Positions 1 through 7,867 of a stretch of 64,000 nucleotides of DNA are shown here, one piece after another (position 1 is the first letter of the stretch; each line of letters starts with the position of its first letter). The DNA lies in assembly GCA_046049865.1 (NCBI GenBank), contig JBJOQO010000007.1, forward strand, positions 1-64,000, read 5' to 3'. The translations under genes and the position numbers were made by a program. The notes under the pieces were generated by a model, which had not been told where the DNA came from, ran no database searches, and saw only the letters and a list, made by a program, of their open reading frames with translations. Origin of the DNA: JANPCX01 sp046049865 (GTDB taxonomy: Bacteria > Pseudomonadota > Gammaproteobacteria > Burkholderiales > Burkholderiaceae_C).

Positions 1-531
1 CGTACCGAAATCGAAACCGAAAATTTTCATCGAATCAATTTGCGCCAAACCTTTGGGCCCGTTCGTGACGTTAACGGGGTGGTCTAGGTTATTCAAAAAG
101 ATGCGAATGATTTCGCCAAAGCCCAGGGTCACGATGGCCAGGTAGTCACCGCGCAACCGTAAGGTCGGTGCACCGAGCAACACGCCGAAAAATCCCGCGA
201 GCAAGGCACCCAGTGGAATCACTAACCACAGAGGGGTGTGCAGGCCACCGGGAAACATCGCAGCAATAGCGGGGAAGGTTTCAAACAAATGGGGGCCAGA
301 CAAGAGGGCAAACATGTAAGCGCCGACGGCGTAGAACGCGACGTACCCCAAGTCCAACAAACCCGCATAACCCACCACAATATTCAGCCCGAGCGCGAGC
401 AGTACATAGAGCAACGCGATGTCGATGATGCGAACCCAAGCATTGCCAAACTGCTGGGCAATCAGGGGCAGAATCAAGAGGCCAACGGCGGCCAGCAGGA
501 AAATGCCCAGTTTGTTTTTCTGTGTATTCAT
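1..531 (-). CDS. livM: Branched-chain amino acid ABC transporter permease LivM (partial)
   Basis: The first 177 codons of a LivM-type permease are visible; the gene runs off the left edge, so the C-terminus is missing. The start ATG is at 531. The translated N-terminus is a run of hydrophobic helices (a first membrane segment at about residues 9-29) with the LivM-type stretch LALGLNIVVGYAGLLDLGYV. LivM and LivH form the membrane channel of the high-affinity branched-chain amino acid importer, driven by LivG and LivF, which should lie beyond the window. It starts 22 bases after the livH stop, so the two are almost certainly cotranscribed. The substrate could be another LivFGHMJ-class compound such as an amide or urea; the sequence alone does not settle it. 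Confidence 0.9.
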   Translation of the reverse strand, partial: MNTQKNKLGIFLLAAVGLLILPLIAQQFGNAWVRIIDIALLYVLLALGLNIVVGYAGLLDLGYVAFYAVGAYMFALLSGPHLFETFPAIAAMFPGGLHTPLWLVIPLGALLAGFFGVLLGAPTLRLRGDYLAIVTLGFGEIIRIFLNNLDHPVNVTNGPKGLAQIDSMKIFGFDFGT

Positions 532-553
532 GGTGTTATCTCCTGGCGTTTCA

Positions 554-1477
554 TCAAGCGCGGTCGGCCACACGCTCGCCGAGCAAACCTTGCGGCCTCA
601 GGGTAAGCACGAGGATCAACACAATGAATGCAAAAATGTCTTGGTAGTTGCTACCGAGGATGCCCCCAGTGAAGTCGCCGATGTAGCCCGCACCCAGTGC
701 TTCGATCAAACCTAGCAGCACACCGCCCACCATCGCCCCGGCCAAGTTGCCGATGCCACCAAACACCGCTGCCGTGAAGGCCTTCAAACCAGGGAGGAAT
801 CCCATGTGATGGTTGACGATGCCGTAGTTGGCTGCGTACATCACCCCAGCCAGGGCAGCCAAGGCGGCACCAATAATGAAGGTCACCGAGATAACGGTGT
901 CAGGACGTACCCCCATCAACGAAGCCACACGTGGGTTTTCTGCGGTTGCACGCATGGCACGCCCCAGTTTGGTTTTGTTGACCAAGTACATCAGCGATCC
1001 CAAAGCGATTGCCGTAACGACCAAAATCAGAATTTGCACGGTGTTGATCACGGCACCAAATACAAAATACGGCTCTACTGGCAACATCTGCGGATAAGGC
1101 TTGTTTTGAGGCTTCCAAATGATCATGGCGAGCGTTTGCAGCAACAAACTCACGCCCATGGCGGTGATCAACGGTGCCAGTCGCGGGGCATTTCGAAGTG
1201 GTCGGTAGGCCACTTTCTCAATCGTGAAGTTCAAAACGGAACAAACGACGATGGCCGCAATCAATGAGATCAGCAGCAACAACCAGCCAGGCAAACCAGC
1301 GGCCGCCAGCACGGTAACCACCGTCCAACTCGTGAGGGCACCCACCATGAGCACATCGCCATGGGCGAAGTTGATAAGGTTGATGATGCCGTAGACCATC
1401 GTATAGCCCAGTGCGATCAGCGCGTACACGCTTCCCAGCACCAGCCCATTGATGATTTGCTGGACAAAAGTCTCCAT
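554..1477 (-). CDS. livH: Branched-chain amino acid ABC transporter permease LivH
   Basis: A 307-residue inner-membrane permease of the LivH family, opening METFVQQIINGLVLGSVYAL. It carries the conserved GYTMVYGIINLINFAHGD block at residues 24-41 and about eight hydrophobic segments, which is normal for the family. The reading frame stays open upstream to 1573, but I place the start at the ATG at 1477 because a clean AGGAG lies 8 bases before it and the upstream codons look non-coding. It pairs with LivM to import branched-chain amino acids from a periplasmic binding protein. No livJ/K gene is seen directly upstream; the roughly 200 bases before it are AT-rich and probably hold the operon promoter. 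Confidence 0.93.
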   Translation of the reverse strand: METFVQQIINGLVLGSVYALIALGYTMVYGIINLINFAHGDVLMVGALTSWTVVTVLAAAGLPGWLLLLISLIAAIVVCSVLNFTIEKVAYRPLRNAPRLAPLITAMGVSLLLQTLAMIIWKPQNKPYPQMLPVEPYFVFGAVINTVQILILVVTAIALGSLMYLVNKTKLGRAMRATAENPRVASLMGVRPDTVISVTFIIGAALAALAGVMYAANYGIVNHHMGFLPGLKAFTAAVFGGIGNLAGAMVGGVLLGLIEALGAGYIGDFTGGILGSNYQDIFAFIVLILVLTLRPQGLLGERVADRA

Positions 1478-1686
1478 GAAGGGATCTCCTCGGTTCGGTA
1501 TCAGGGGCGGCGTGGCCCACCATGTCGGCAAGCAAGAAGCCCGCCAATTAGAAAAACCACCACCGCATTGCACCAGGGGTGCGCGGCGGAATTCTAGACG
1601 TTTAATCGACAGCCAAACATTCTGAGATTTATCTAAATCATAGAGATTTACACTGATTGACCAGACCGCTGGAAATAAAAATTCGA

Positions 1687-2979
1687 CTAAACACGGGTTT
1701 TCCGCAGTTCATTCAAACGTTCGGAGATGCGGATTTCCAACCCCCGGTCCACAGGTTCATACAGCTTGTGCTGCGGCATGGCATCCGGCCAGTAGCGTTC
1801 GCCTTGGGCCACGCCGCCCGGCTCGTCATGGGCATACCGATACCCTTTTCCGTAGTCCAAGTCTTTCATCAGCCGAGTCGGTGCATTGCGCAAATGCAAG
1901 GGCACGGGTTGTGTGCCACTTTGTTGCACCAGTGCACGAGCGGCCTTGTAGGCAAGGTACACCGCATTGGACTTGGGCGCCATCGCGAGATACACCACCA
2001 CCTGCGCCAACGCCAGCTCACCCTCAGGGGAGCCCAAACGCTCAAAAGTGAGCGCGCCATCGTTGGCCATGGCCAACGCGCGGGGATCGGCCAGACCGAT
2101 GTCTTCGCTGGCCATGCGCAGCAGGCGGCGGGAAAGATACTTGGGATCAACACCTGCATCGAGCATGCGCACAAACCAGTAAAGCGCGGCATCAGGATCG
2201 CTGCCGCGTATGGATTTGTGCAAGGCCGAGATGGTGTCGTAGAAGTGGTCGCCGCCTTTGTCGAAACGACGCATCTGTTCACCCAACGCGCTTTGCAGCA
2301 AGGCTTCATCCAGCACAACCGTCCCCGCGTCTGCGACATGAACCAAGGCTTCGTAGGCATTGAGCAGTCGCCTGGCGTCGCCGTCGGCGTACTGAACCAA
2401 TTGCTGCTCGGCTTTGGCGGCCAGATCCGGCGCTTGCATCAACGCACGCGCCCGTTTCAACAAGGCTGACAAGTCCTCCTCGGTCAGGGGTTTGAGCACA
2501 TGCACCGCCGCCCGAGACAGCAGCGCAGAGTTCACCTCAAACGAAGGGTTTTCGGTTGTGGCACCGATGAAGACAAACAGGCCAGATTCAACATGCGGCA
2601 AAAAGGCGTCTTGCTGCGATTTGTTGAAACGGTGAACTTCGTCCACAAACACCACGGTGCTCCGCCCGGATGTGGCCGCAGCCTGTGCCCTCTCGACCGC
2701 TTCACGAATGTCTTTCACCCCACCCAGTACTGCGGACATGCTGATGAACTGGGCCTCAAATGAGCCCGCAATCAGCCGCGCCAGCGTGGTTTTGCCCACA
2801 CCAGGTGGCCCCCAAAGGATCATGGAATGAAGGCGACCGGATTCAAATGCCACGCGCAATGGTTTGCCCGGGCCCAACAAATGTTGCTGACCCATGACGT
2901 CGGCCAGTGTTTTGGGCCGCAAGGCTTCGGCCAGAGGAACTGGCATCGGTTCAGCCAGGGACAGTTGGTTGTTGGACAC
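1687..2979 (-). CDS. rarA: Replication-associated recombination protein A, AAA+ ATPase
   Basis: A 430-residue RarA/MgsA-family AAA+ ATPase related to clamp loaders and to eukaryotic WRNIP1. It acts at stalled replication forks in the cytoplasm. Visible motifs are Walker A GPPGVGKT at residues 57-64, Walker B VVFVDEVH at 109-116, a sensor-like GATTENPSFEVN, and the family C-terminal tetramerisation region. The start is a GTG at 2979 with only a weak ribosome site; 430 residues is close to the usual length (E. coli about 447). It is the last gene of the ftsK-lolA-rarA cluster and starts 23 bases after the lolA stop. In E. coli serS follows rarA; here the next genes belong to the liv transporter. 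Confidence 0.95.
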   Translation of the reverse strand: MSNNQLSLAEPMPVPLAEALRPKTLADVMGQQHLLGPGKPLRVAFESGRLHSMILWGPPGVGKTTLARLIAGSFEAQFISMSAVLGGVKDIREAVERAQAAATSGRSTVVFVDEVHRFNKSQQDAFLPHVESGLFVFIGATTENPSFEVNSALLSRAAVHVLKPLTEEDLSALLKRARALMQAPDLAAKAEQQLVQYADGDARRLLNAYEALVHVADAGTVVLDEALLQSALGEQMRRFDKGGDHFYDTISALHKSIRGSDPDAALYWFVRMLDAGVDPKYLSRRLLRMASEDIGLADPRALAMANDGALTFERLGSPEGELALAQVVVYLAMAPKSNAVYLAYKAARALVQQSGTQPVPLHLRNAPTRLMKDLDYGKGYRYAHDEPGGVAQGERYWPDAMPQHKLYEPVDRGLEIRISERLNELRKTRV

Positions 2980-3002
2980 TGCAGGCTGCGGTTTGGGCGC
3001 TG

Positions 3003-3617
3003 CTACTGCTCGATCACGTCCGCACCCGGCGGGGGTTTGAACTGAAAGCGTTCATTGGGCAAGGCAGGATTGGTAACAAAGCTCGTGAACTGCAGCACCG
3101 AACGCTGACCGAAGCTGTCCAAGATGTCCACGGTGATCAAGTCTTTGCCACGAAAACCCATCAACATGGCTTGGAAGCTGCTGTCTTTGGTTTTGGGCGT
3201 GGCCAGCACCCAGTCCAAACCGTCTTTGCTGGGTTGTTTGCTGAGGTCGAAGTCTTTGTCAAGCGCGCCACCGGCCAGCAAAGCGGCCGGTGTGTTGCCC
3301 AGTGCTTGAGAAAACACTCTGGAGCTGGCTTGGTTCAAATCGGCATCAAAAATCCAAACTTTTTGGCCGTCACCCACGATGAGTTGCTCATAGGGTTGGG
3401 TGTAGGCAAAACGAAAACGATTGGGCCGGACAAATTCAAAACTTCCACCGGAGGTTTTCTTGCGTGCACCGTCTGGTGAGGTGACAGTTTGGCTGAACTG
3501 GGCGCGGCCAGACTTCACGTCACGCACAAAGTCTTTGAGCGCATCGACGGCGTCGGCCTGAGCCCCGAGGCAAACACACCAAAGCAACACAGACAGGAGG
3601 GGGAACTTGTACTTCAT
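3003..3617 (-). CDS. lolA: Outer-membrane lipoprotein carrier protein LolA
   Basis: A 204-residue periplasmic chaperone that receives lipoproteins from the LolCDE ABC transporter and passes them to LolB at the outer membrane. The N-terminus is a Sec signal peptide ending at about GAQA (residues 18-21). The mature part shows the LolA pattern: a block containing RAQFSQTV, the FVRPNRFRFAY strand, and a C-terminus ending FQFKPPPGADVIEQ. The length agrees with the family. Its ATG overlaps the ftsK stop by four bases (ATGA), so the two are translationally coupled, and rarA follows after 23 bases. This gene order is conserved across many proteobacteria. Confidence 0.95.
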   Translation of the reverse strand: MKYKFPLLSVLLWCVCLGAQADAVDALKDFVRDVKSGRAQFSQTVTSPDGARKKTSGGSFEFVRPNRFRFAYTQPYEQLIVGDGQKVWIFDADLNQASSRVFSQALGNTPAALLAGGALDKDFDLSKQPSKDGLDWVLATPKTKDSSFQAMLMGFRGKDLITVDILDSFGQRSVLQFTSFVTNPALPNERFQFKPPPGADVIEQ

Positions 3618-5947
3618 TCGTTTCGTGACGGGACAATGATGTCGCGGTTGCCGTTGGTGGACATGCTGCTAACGAGTCCAGATTGCTCCATTTGTTCCAA
3701 CAAACGTGCTGCGCGGTTGTAGCCAATGCGCAAATGGCGCTGCACCAGGGAGATGGATGCACGTTTGTGCTGCAACACGATGGCCACGGCTTGGTCGTAC
3801 ATCGGGTCGCCCTCCCCGCCACCGGCGCCCTCGCCTGCTCCAACATCACCCCCATCGTTGTCCAGTGTGCCGCCTTCCAGGATGCCTTCGATGTAATTGG
3901 GCTCGCCTTGGGTTTTGAGGTAGTCCACGACCCGGTGCACTTCTTCATCACTCACAAAAGCGCCGTGAACCCGAACAGGAAGTCCCGTGCCCGAGGGCAT
4001 GTAGAGCATGTCGCCCATGCCAAGCAGCGCTTCTGCGCCCATTTGATCTAGGATGGTGCGGCTGTCGATTTTGCTGCTGACCTGAAAACTCAACCGAGTG
4101 GGGATGTTGGCTTTGATGAGGCCGGTAATGACGTCCACGCTCGGGCGCTGCGTGGCCAAAATCAGGTGAATACCGGCGGCACGTGCTTTCTGTGCCAGGC
4201 GTGCAATCAGCTCTTCAATCTTTTTGCCGACCACCATCATCAAGTCGGCGAGCTCGTCGATGACGATGACCACATAGGGCAGCCGTTCAATCGGCTCGGG
4301 CGCTTCGGGAGTGAGGCTGAAGGGGTTGGGCAGCTTCTCGCCGCGCGCTGTTGCTTCGTCGATCTTTTTATTGAAGCCCGCGAGGTTGCGCACCCCCAGC
4401 TTGCTCATGAGTTTGTAGCGCCGCTCCATCTCGCCCACACCCCAGTTCAGTGCATTGGCGGCTTGTTTCATGTCGGTGACGACGGGGCACAACAGATGTG
4501 GAATCCCCTCGTAGACGCTCATCTCCAGCATCTTGGGGTCAATCAAAATCAACCGCACATCACGCGCTTCGGCTTTGTAGAGCAGGCTCAAAATCATGGC
4601 GTTGATGCCCACCGACTTGCCTGAACCAGTGGTACCAGCCACCAAGCAGTGCGGCATCTTGGCCAAGTCGGCCACGACGGGCGCGCCAATGATGTCCTTG
4701 CCCAAACCCATGGTCAGCTGGGAAGCAGCGGCGTTGTAAACCTCGGAGCCCAGAATTTCCGACAAGCGTATGGTTTGCCGTTTGGCGTTGGGCAGTTCCA
4801 GCGCCATGGTGGTTTTGCCAGGTATGGTTTCCACCACCCGAATGCTGACCAGGCTGAGGCTGCGCGCCAGGTCTTTGGCCAGGTTCACCACCTGCGAACC
4901 TTTGACACCGGTGGCCGGTTCGATTTCGTAACGCGTGATCACCGGACCGGGCGAGGCGGTGACGACACGCACCTCCACGCCAAAGTCTTTGAGTTTTTTC
5001 TCGATCAAACGAGAGGTCATCTCCAGTGTTTCGGAGGTGACGGTTTCAACACGCACACTCGGCGCGGCATCGAGCAAATCGACTTGGGGTAGTTTGGTGT
5101 CGGCCAACTCGCTGAAGAGTGGCTTTTGTTTTTCCTTGGCCACCCTTGCACTTTTGGGCACTTCGACAAGCGGCGCTTCGATCAAGATGGGTTCGTGGGT
5201 TTCTTGTAGCCTGTGCTCCACCTTGGCCATCACCTCACGCTCGCGCTGGGCTTGTTCGCCGAGCTGGATGTCTTGCGCCATCTCCAAACGTTCTTCACGG
5301 CGTTCGCGCACTGCATCGAGTTTGCTTCCTAGCCACTCCGCTACGGCCAGCCATGAAAACCGAAACGCCAGGGCCAAACCGGCTACCAGCATGGCGATCC
5401 ACAACACACCCGAACCAGCAAAACCCAACCACGTTTGGCTGATTGAACCGAGCAAATACCCGAGCACCCCACCCGCATGGCCGCCGGCAACATGCGCTTC
5501 CCACCCGTAGACCCGGGTCCACTCCAAAGCGCAGCTGGCGCCAAGCAGCAGCAGCACCCCCACGGCCAACCACCAAATTGGTGGTTGTTCCGAGGTCGTA
5601 CCTCCTCCACGCAGCAAACGGGCCAGGGCGGACAACCAAATGCGCAAGGCAACCGCCATCAGCCACCAAGCTGAATAGCCAAAAAAGACGAAGGCGAGGT
5701 CAGAACCCCAAGCGCCTAAAACACCGGCGCGGTTATGCACCCCACTGCCATCACCCGAGGTGGAAAAGGCAGCGTCTAACGGGCTGTGGGTGAGCAAAGC
5801 CAGCAGCGCGATGAGCCACACCACCGCACTCAAAAAGACAGTTGTCTTCAAACGCCATGGGGTGGGTTGTGCTGGCAAGCCCGACCCAGTTGCAGTGACA
5901 CCCCGCGCGTGGGCGGGGTCAGTGAGTGAACCCAGGGGAAAAGTCAT
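3614..5947 (-). CDS. ftsK: DNA translocase FtsK
   Basis: A 777-residue FtsK/SpoIIIE-type DNA pump that acts at the division septum to clear and resolve chromosome termini. The N-terminus has about four membrane segments (roughly residues 35-53, 82-110, 124-140 and 175-198). A charged linker of about 100 residues follows, then the motor: Walker A GTTGSGKS at 438-445, Walker B-like VVIVIDELADLMM, and a C-terminal winged-helix gamma domain containing SLVQRHLRIGYNRAARLLEQ, the module that reads KOPS sequences. The linker is short compared with E. coli FtsK, as in many betaproteobacteria. An ATG also exists at 5965; I prefer 5947, but neither has a strong ribosome site. The gene overlaps lolA by four bases. 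Confidence 0.95.
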   Translation of the reverse strand: MTFPLGSLTDPAHARGVTATGSGLPAQPTPWRLKTTVFLSAVVWLIALLALLTHSPLDAAFSTSGDGSGVHNRAGVLGAWGSDLAFVFFGYSAWWLMAVALRIWLSALARLLRGGGTTSEQPPIWWLAVGVLLLLGASCALEWTRVYGWEAHVAGGHAGGVLGYLLGSISQTWLGFAGSGVLWIAMLVAGLALAFRFSWLAVAEWLGSKLDAVRERREERLEMAQDIQLGEQAQREREVMAKVEHRLQETHEPILIEAPLVEVPKSARVAKEKQKPLFSELADTKLPQVDLLDAAPSVRVETVTSETLEMTSRLIEKKLKDFGVEVRVVTASPGPVITRYEIEPATGVKGSQVVNLAKDLARSLSLVSIRVVETIPGKTTMALELPNAKRQTIRLSEILGSEVYNAAASQLTMGLGKDIIGAPVVADLAKMPHCLVAGTTGSGKSVGINAMILSLLYKAEARDVRLILIDPKMLEMSVYEGIPHLLCPVVTDMKQAANALNWGVGEMERRYKLMSKLGVRNLAGFNKKIDEATARGEKLPNPFSLTPEAPEPIERLPYVVIVIDELADLMMVVGKKIEELIARLAQKARAAGIHLILATQRPSVDVITGLIKANIPTRLSFQVSSKIDSRTILDQMGAEALLGMGDMLYMPSGTGLPVRVHGAFVSDEEVHRVVDYLKTQGEPNYIEGILEGGTLDNDGGDVGAGEGAGGGEGDPMYDQAVAIVLQHKRASISLVQRHLRIGYNRAARLLEQMEQSGLVSSMSTNGNRDIIVPSRNE

Positions 5948-5993
5948 TTGCGCATTGTGGCGCAAGGAACCAGCCTACTTTCGCGAAGCAGAC

Positions 5994-6656
5994 TCAGGAA
6001 AGCCGCTCGCGGATGATCACCGAACCGTTGTCTTGGGTTTCGATGATGCCGCGCTCTTCCAAGTCTTTCATCACACGACTGACCATTTCGCGCGAGGCTC
6101 CCACCACTTTGGCCAGGTCTTGGCGCGACACTTTGCCGCGAATGATTTTCACGCCGTTGTCGTCTTCTGACATGTCGAGCAACGACCGCGCCACTCGGCC
6201 ATACACATCGAGCAGCGCCAAGGATTCAATCTGCCTGTCGGCATTACGCAAACGCTGCACCAAGCCGCGCATGATGGCGTAAGACAAGCTGGAGTTTTCA
6301 GGCAAACAGCGGGCAAATTCGGCACGCCCCAGTACCAGCATGTCGGTTTGCACCTCGGCACGCACAGTGGCGGAGTGCGGTTCGTTGTCGATGAGGCTCA
6401 TTTCGCCGACATAGTCGCCTGACTCCAGGACAGCCAAAATCACCTCCCGACCGCGTGAATCGGCGGTGAGCACCCGGGCGCGGCCCGTTAACAATATGAA
6501 CAAAGCATTTGATTTTTGACCATGCTCGACAATGATTTCCCCGCGCCGAAAGCGCCGCTTCACAACGCCATCGGCAATGCCTTGCGCTTGTTCGCTGGTC
6601 AGCATGGAAAACAAAGGAACTCGACGAATCAAGTCGAGGCTGGAAAGCATGGCCAT
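5994..6656 (-). CDS. Crp/Fnr-family transcriptional regulator
   Basis: A 220-residue regulator with a cyclic-nucleotide-binding-like beta-roll (about residues 15-125, including SGDYVGEMSLIDNEPHSATV) and a C-terminal winged helix with the recognition-helix pattern VSRQDLAKVVGASREMVSRVMKDL. Only one cysteine is visible (residue 118 region), so this is not an Fe-S sensing FNR; the GEMSLIDNEPHSATVRA block is like the phosphate-binding cassette of CRP. Whether it binds cAMP or another nucleotide cannot be read from the sequence. It sits between ftsK and divergent trxB, the position held by lrp in E. coli, and may control one of these neighbours (inference). No ligand or regulon is assigned. Confidence 0.88.
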   Translation of the reverse strand: MAMLSSLDLIRRVPLFSMLTSEQAQGIADGVVKRRFRRGEIIVEHGQKSNALFILLTGRARVLTADSRGREVILAVLESGDYVGEMSLIDNEPHSATVRAEVQTDMLVLGRAEFARCLPENSSLSYAIMRGLVQRLRNADRQIESLALLDVYGRVARSLLDMSEDDNGVKIIRGKVSRQDLAKVVGASREMVSRVMKDLEERGIIETQDNGSVIIRERLS

Positions 6657-6851
6657 GAAGGTTTCCTTTTACCGATCGGGAATTTGAACTTCGACGTGGA
6701 TGACTGACTGGGAATAAATCACGGTTTATAACCCGGTCGATTGTGACTGACTATCGAGGCAATCACGGGGGTTGAATCGAATTCACAACGCCGCCATGTC
6801 AGACTCTCACCTTCGGCCCTTTTATTTCAAGCACTTGAAACGCACGACACC

Positions 6852-7802
6852 ATGAGCTCAACCACCCAACACGCCCGCGTCCTAATCCTGGGATCGGGCC
6901 CTGCCGGTTACACCGCCGCCATCTACGCTGCCCGCGCCAACCTCAAACCGATGCTGGTGACCGGCATTGCCCAAGGTGGTCAGTTGATGACGACCACCGA
7001 TGTGGACAACTGGCCCGCCGACGTGGCTGGTGTCCAGGGCCCGGAATTGATGCAGCGCTTTTTGCAACACGCCGAGCGCTTCAATGCACAAATCGTGTTC
7101 GACCACATCCACACCGTGGACTTCTCCAAGCGACCCTTCGCGCTGCAGGGTGACTCAGGTCAATACACCTGTGACGCGCTGATCATCGCCACGGGCGCCT
7201 CCGCCAAATACATCGGCTTGCCCTCCGAAGAAGCTTTCATGGGTCGCGGCGTGAGTGGCTGCGCCACTTGCGATGGATTTTTCTACCGCGATCAAGAGGT
7301 CTGTGTGGTGGGCGGTGGCAATACGGCGGTCGAGGAAGCGCTTTACCTCTCCAACATCGCCAGCAAGGTGCATTTGGTTCACCGCCGCGACAAGTTCCGC
7401 GCCGAAGCCATTCTGGTGGACAAGTTGATGGACAAAGTAGCCGCCGGAAAAATGCAGCTGCACCTGTGGAGCACCTTGGACGAGGTGCTGGGCGATGCGA
7501 GCGGCGTCACCGGCGTGCGCTTGAAAAGCACCCAAGACGGCAAAAAGCAAGACCTGACCCTCAAAGGCTGCTTCATCGCCATCGGCCACCAACCCAACAC
7601 CGACATTTTCAAAGACAAACTGGAGATGAAAGACGGCTACATCGTGACCAGAAGCGGCTTGAACGGCCTGGCCACCATGACCAGCGTGCCCGGCGTGTTC
7701 GCAGCGGGTGACGTGCAAGACCACATCTACCGCCAAGCCATCACCAGTGCCGGCACGGGGTGCATGGCCGCTTTGGATGCGCAGCGGTTTTTGGAGCAGT
7801 GA
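6852..7802 (+). CDS. trxB: Thioredoxin-disulfide reductase
   Basis: A 316-residue FAD/NADPH enzyme that reduces thioredoxin in the cytoplasm. The FAD-binding GSGPAGYTAAIYAARANL is at about residues 14-31, the redox-active pair is CATC at 137-140, the NADPH-binding GGGNTAVEEALYLSNIA follows, and the C-terminal FAD motif is GVFAAGDVQD. All catalytic parts are present and the length matches E. coli TrxB (321). It is divergently oriented from the Crp-type regulator across 195 bases that must hold both promoters; no clear operator was recognised there. Confidence 0.97.
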   Translation: MSSTTQHARVLILGSGPAGYTAAIYAARANLKPMLVTGIAQGGQLMTTTDVDNWPADVAGVQGPELMQRFLQHAERFNAQIVFDHIHTVDFSKRPFALQGDSGQYTCDALIIATGASAKYIGLPSEEAFMGRGVSGCATCDGFFYRDQEVCVVGGGNTAVEEALYLSNIASKVHLVHRRDKFRAEAILVDKLMDKVAAGKMQLHLWSTLDEVLGDASGVTGVRLKSTQDGKKQDLTLKGCFIAIGHQPNTDIFKDKLEMKDGYIVTRSGLNGLATMTSVPGVFAAGDVQDHIYRQAITSAGTGCMAALDAQRFLEQ

Positions 7803-7867
7803 CGGAGACTGCGAAGAGATGGACTGCCGCTGAACCGACCGAACCGAAACACACCCACAACCTGTTG

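Noticed and set aside
1657..2469. Long open frame on the plus strand
   Set aside because: It is antisense to rarA, has no ribosome site and its sequence is of the His/Arg-rich type expected from GC-rich opposite-strand reading.
6657..6851. Possible CRP-like site TGTGA ... TCAC in the trxB upstream region
   Set aside because: The half-sites are about 16 bases apart, not the 6 bases of a CRP operator.
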